Shown piece after piece: positions 20,745 to 21,328 of a stretch of DNA of 21,328 bases. The stretch is from the NCBI GenBank assembly GCA_005881355.1, contig VBDM01000009.1, positions 1 through 21,328 on the forward strand, read 5' to 3'. Position 1 is the first letter of the stretch; the number at the start of each line of letters is the position of its first letter. This stretch comes from Betaproteobacteria bacterium (GTDB lineage Bacteria; Pseudomonadota; Gammaproteobacteria; Burkholderiales; SG8-39). The notes below the pieces were generated by a model. The model saw only the letters and a program-made list of their open reading frames with translations. It did not search any database and was not told the origin of the DNA. Both the position numbers and the translations under genes were made by a program.

Positions 20745-21328
20745 ATGAGATACGTGGTTTGGATCGCTGCTCTCGCGCTGGCGAGCCTTGCCGGATGTCA
20801 AACGGTGAGAACGACCGAAAGCGGCTTGGTCGGGATCGACCGGAAGCAGACGATGTCGCCGCTCGTTCCCGCAGAAGCCTTCAACAGTGCCGCCGCCACC
20901 GAATATCAGAAGGTGCTGCAGGAGAAGAACAAGAAGGGGCAGCTCAACCGGGACTCCGCGCAAGTCGAGCGAGTGCGCCGCATCGCCAACCGCTTGATTC
21001 CGAACACCAGTGCGTTCCGCGCGGACGCACCGGGCTGGGCCTGGGAGGTCAACGTGATCAGCTCCGACGAAGTCAACGCCTGGTGCATGCCGGGGGGCAA
21101 AATCGCCGTCTACACCGGGCTCCTTGCCAAGCTCGATCCGACCGATGACGAGCTCGCCGCCGTCATGGGGCACGAGATTTCTCACGCGCTGCGCGAGCAC
21201 AGCCGCGAGCAGGCTTCGCATCGGGCGGCCCAAGGCCTGCTCATCAACCTCGTGGGCGCCGCGACAGGCTACGGCGGACTCGTGCAAAACCTGGGTCCCG
21301 CGGTGCTCGATGTGATGTTCAACCTGCC
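20745..21328 (+). CDS. M48-family lipoprotein metalloprotease, cut by window edge
   Basis: 194 residues are visible before the right edge. A lipoprotein signal ends in LAGC, making C18 the lipidated residue, so the protein is anchored to the outer or inner membrane facing the periplasm. The zinc motif is HEISH (143-147) in AVMGHEISHALREHSREQ; PGGKIAVYTGLL, which precedes it, is typical of the LoiP/YcaL/BepA-like M48 peptidases. These proteases degrade damaged outer-membrane and periplasmic proteins. The third zinc ligand (a downstream Glu) lies beyond the window. GGAGA precedes the ATG by six bases. It is divergent from the spermidine synthase-like gene, sharing about 150 bases of control region. 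Confidence 0.93.
   Translation, partial: MRYVVWIAALALASLAGCQTVRTTESGLVGIDRKQTMSPLVPAEAFNSAAATEYQKVLQEKNKKGQLNRDSAQVERVRRIANRLIPNTSAFRADAPGWAWEVNVISSDEVNAWCMPGGKIAVYTGLLAKLDPTDDELAAVMGHEISHALREHSREQASHRAAQGLLINLVGAATGYGGLVQNLGPAVLDVMFNL

Overview
The window is GC-rich, densely coding bacterial chromosome. It suggests a betaproteobacterium, probably Burkholderiales-like and free-living or environmental. The reasons are a Bug/TctC-type tripartite tricarboxylate receptor, an MlaF-type ATPase, a beta-alanine:pyruvate-type aminotransferase, a Bauer-type FadI thiolase, several c-di-GMP enzymes and strong G/C bias at third codon positions. I see no tRNA, rRNA, CRISPR array, intact insertion sequence or prophage gene. 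Both ends cut through genes: srkA on the left and an M48 lipoprotein protease on the right.

Layout. (1) 1-2602: the start of srkA and a glycine-zipper surface protein on the minus strand. A 336-base control region rich in dyads separates them from a plus-strand pair made of an ACT plus V4R-like protein and a stand-alone MHYT membrane sensor, which ends in a strong terminator. (2) 2631-5491: an exported msrB, divergent from a FadI-like thiolase that is translationally coupled to an orphan mlaF-like ATPase. (3) 5518-9675: catabolic and transport genes, namely a Bug receptor, a YtcJ-type amidohydrolase broken into two pieces, and an omega-amino acid aminotransferase. (4) 9823-10722: a small membrane protein and a VOC enzyme. 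(5) 10723-14273: a 536-base gene-free leader with three predicted hairpins, then two c-di-GMP genes in tandem (GAF-GGDEF-EAL and GAF-GGDEF). (6) 14330-17673: a small acidic protein, a CBS-pair protein, an M28 peptidase, a small unknown protein and aroC. (7) 17685-21328: a frameshifted membrane spermidine synthase-like gene, divergent from the M48 lipoprotein gene.

How the genes fit together. Two clusters look like signalling. The ACT/V4R + MHYT pair could sense a small molecule or gas, and the GAF-GGDEF-EAL + GAF-GGDEF pair makes and breaks c-di-GMP under what may be leader-RNA control. The thiolase/MlaF pair joins fatty-acid chemistry to a phospholipid-transport ATPase by a stop-start overlap, without the usual MlaE/D/C/B partners nearby.

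No clearly new large system is evident. The most notable points are the ACT-V4R/MHYT pair, the structured leader of the c-di-GMP operon, the thiolase-MlaF coupling with a palindrome inserted in the thiolase reading frame, and three genes in 12 kb that each lack a short internal piece usually present in their families. Two of those three are thrown out of frame. This could be real decay or an assembly artefact.
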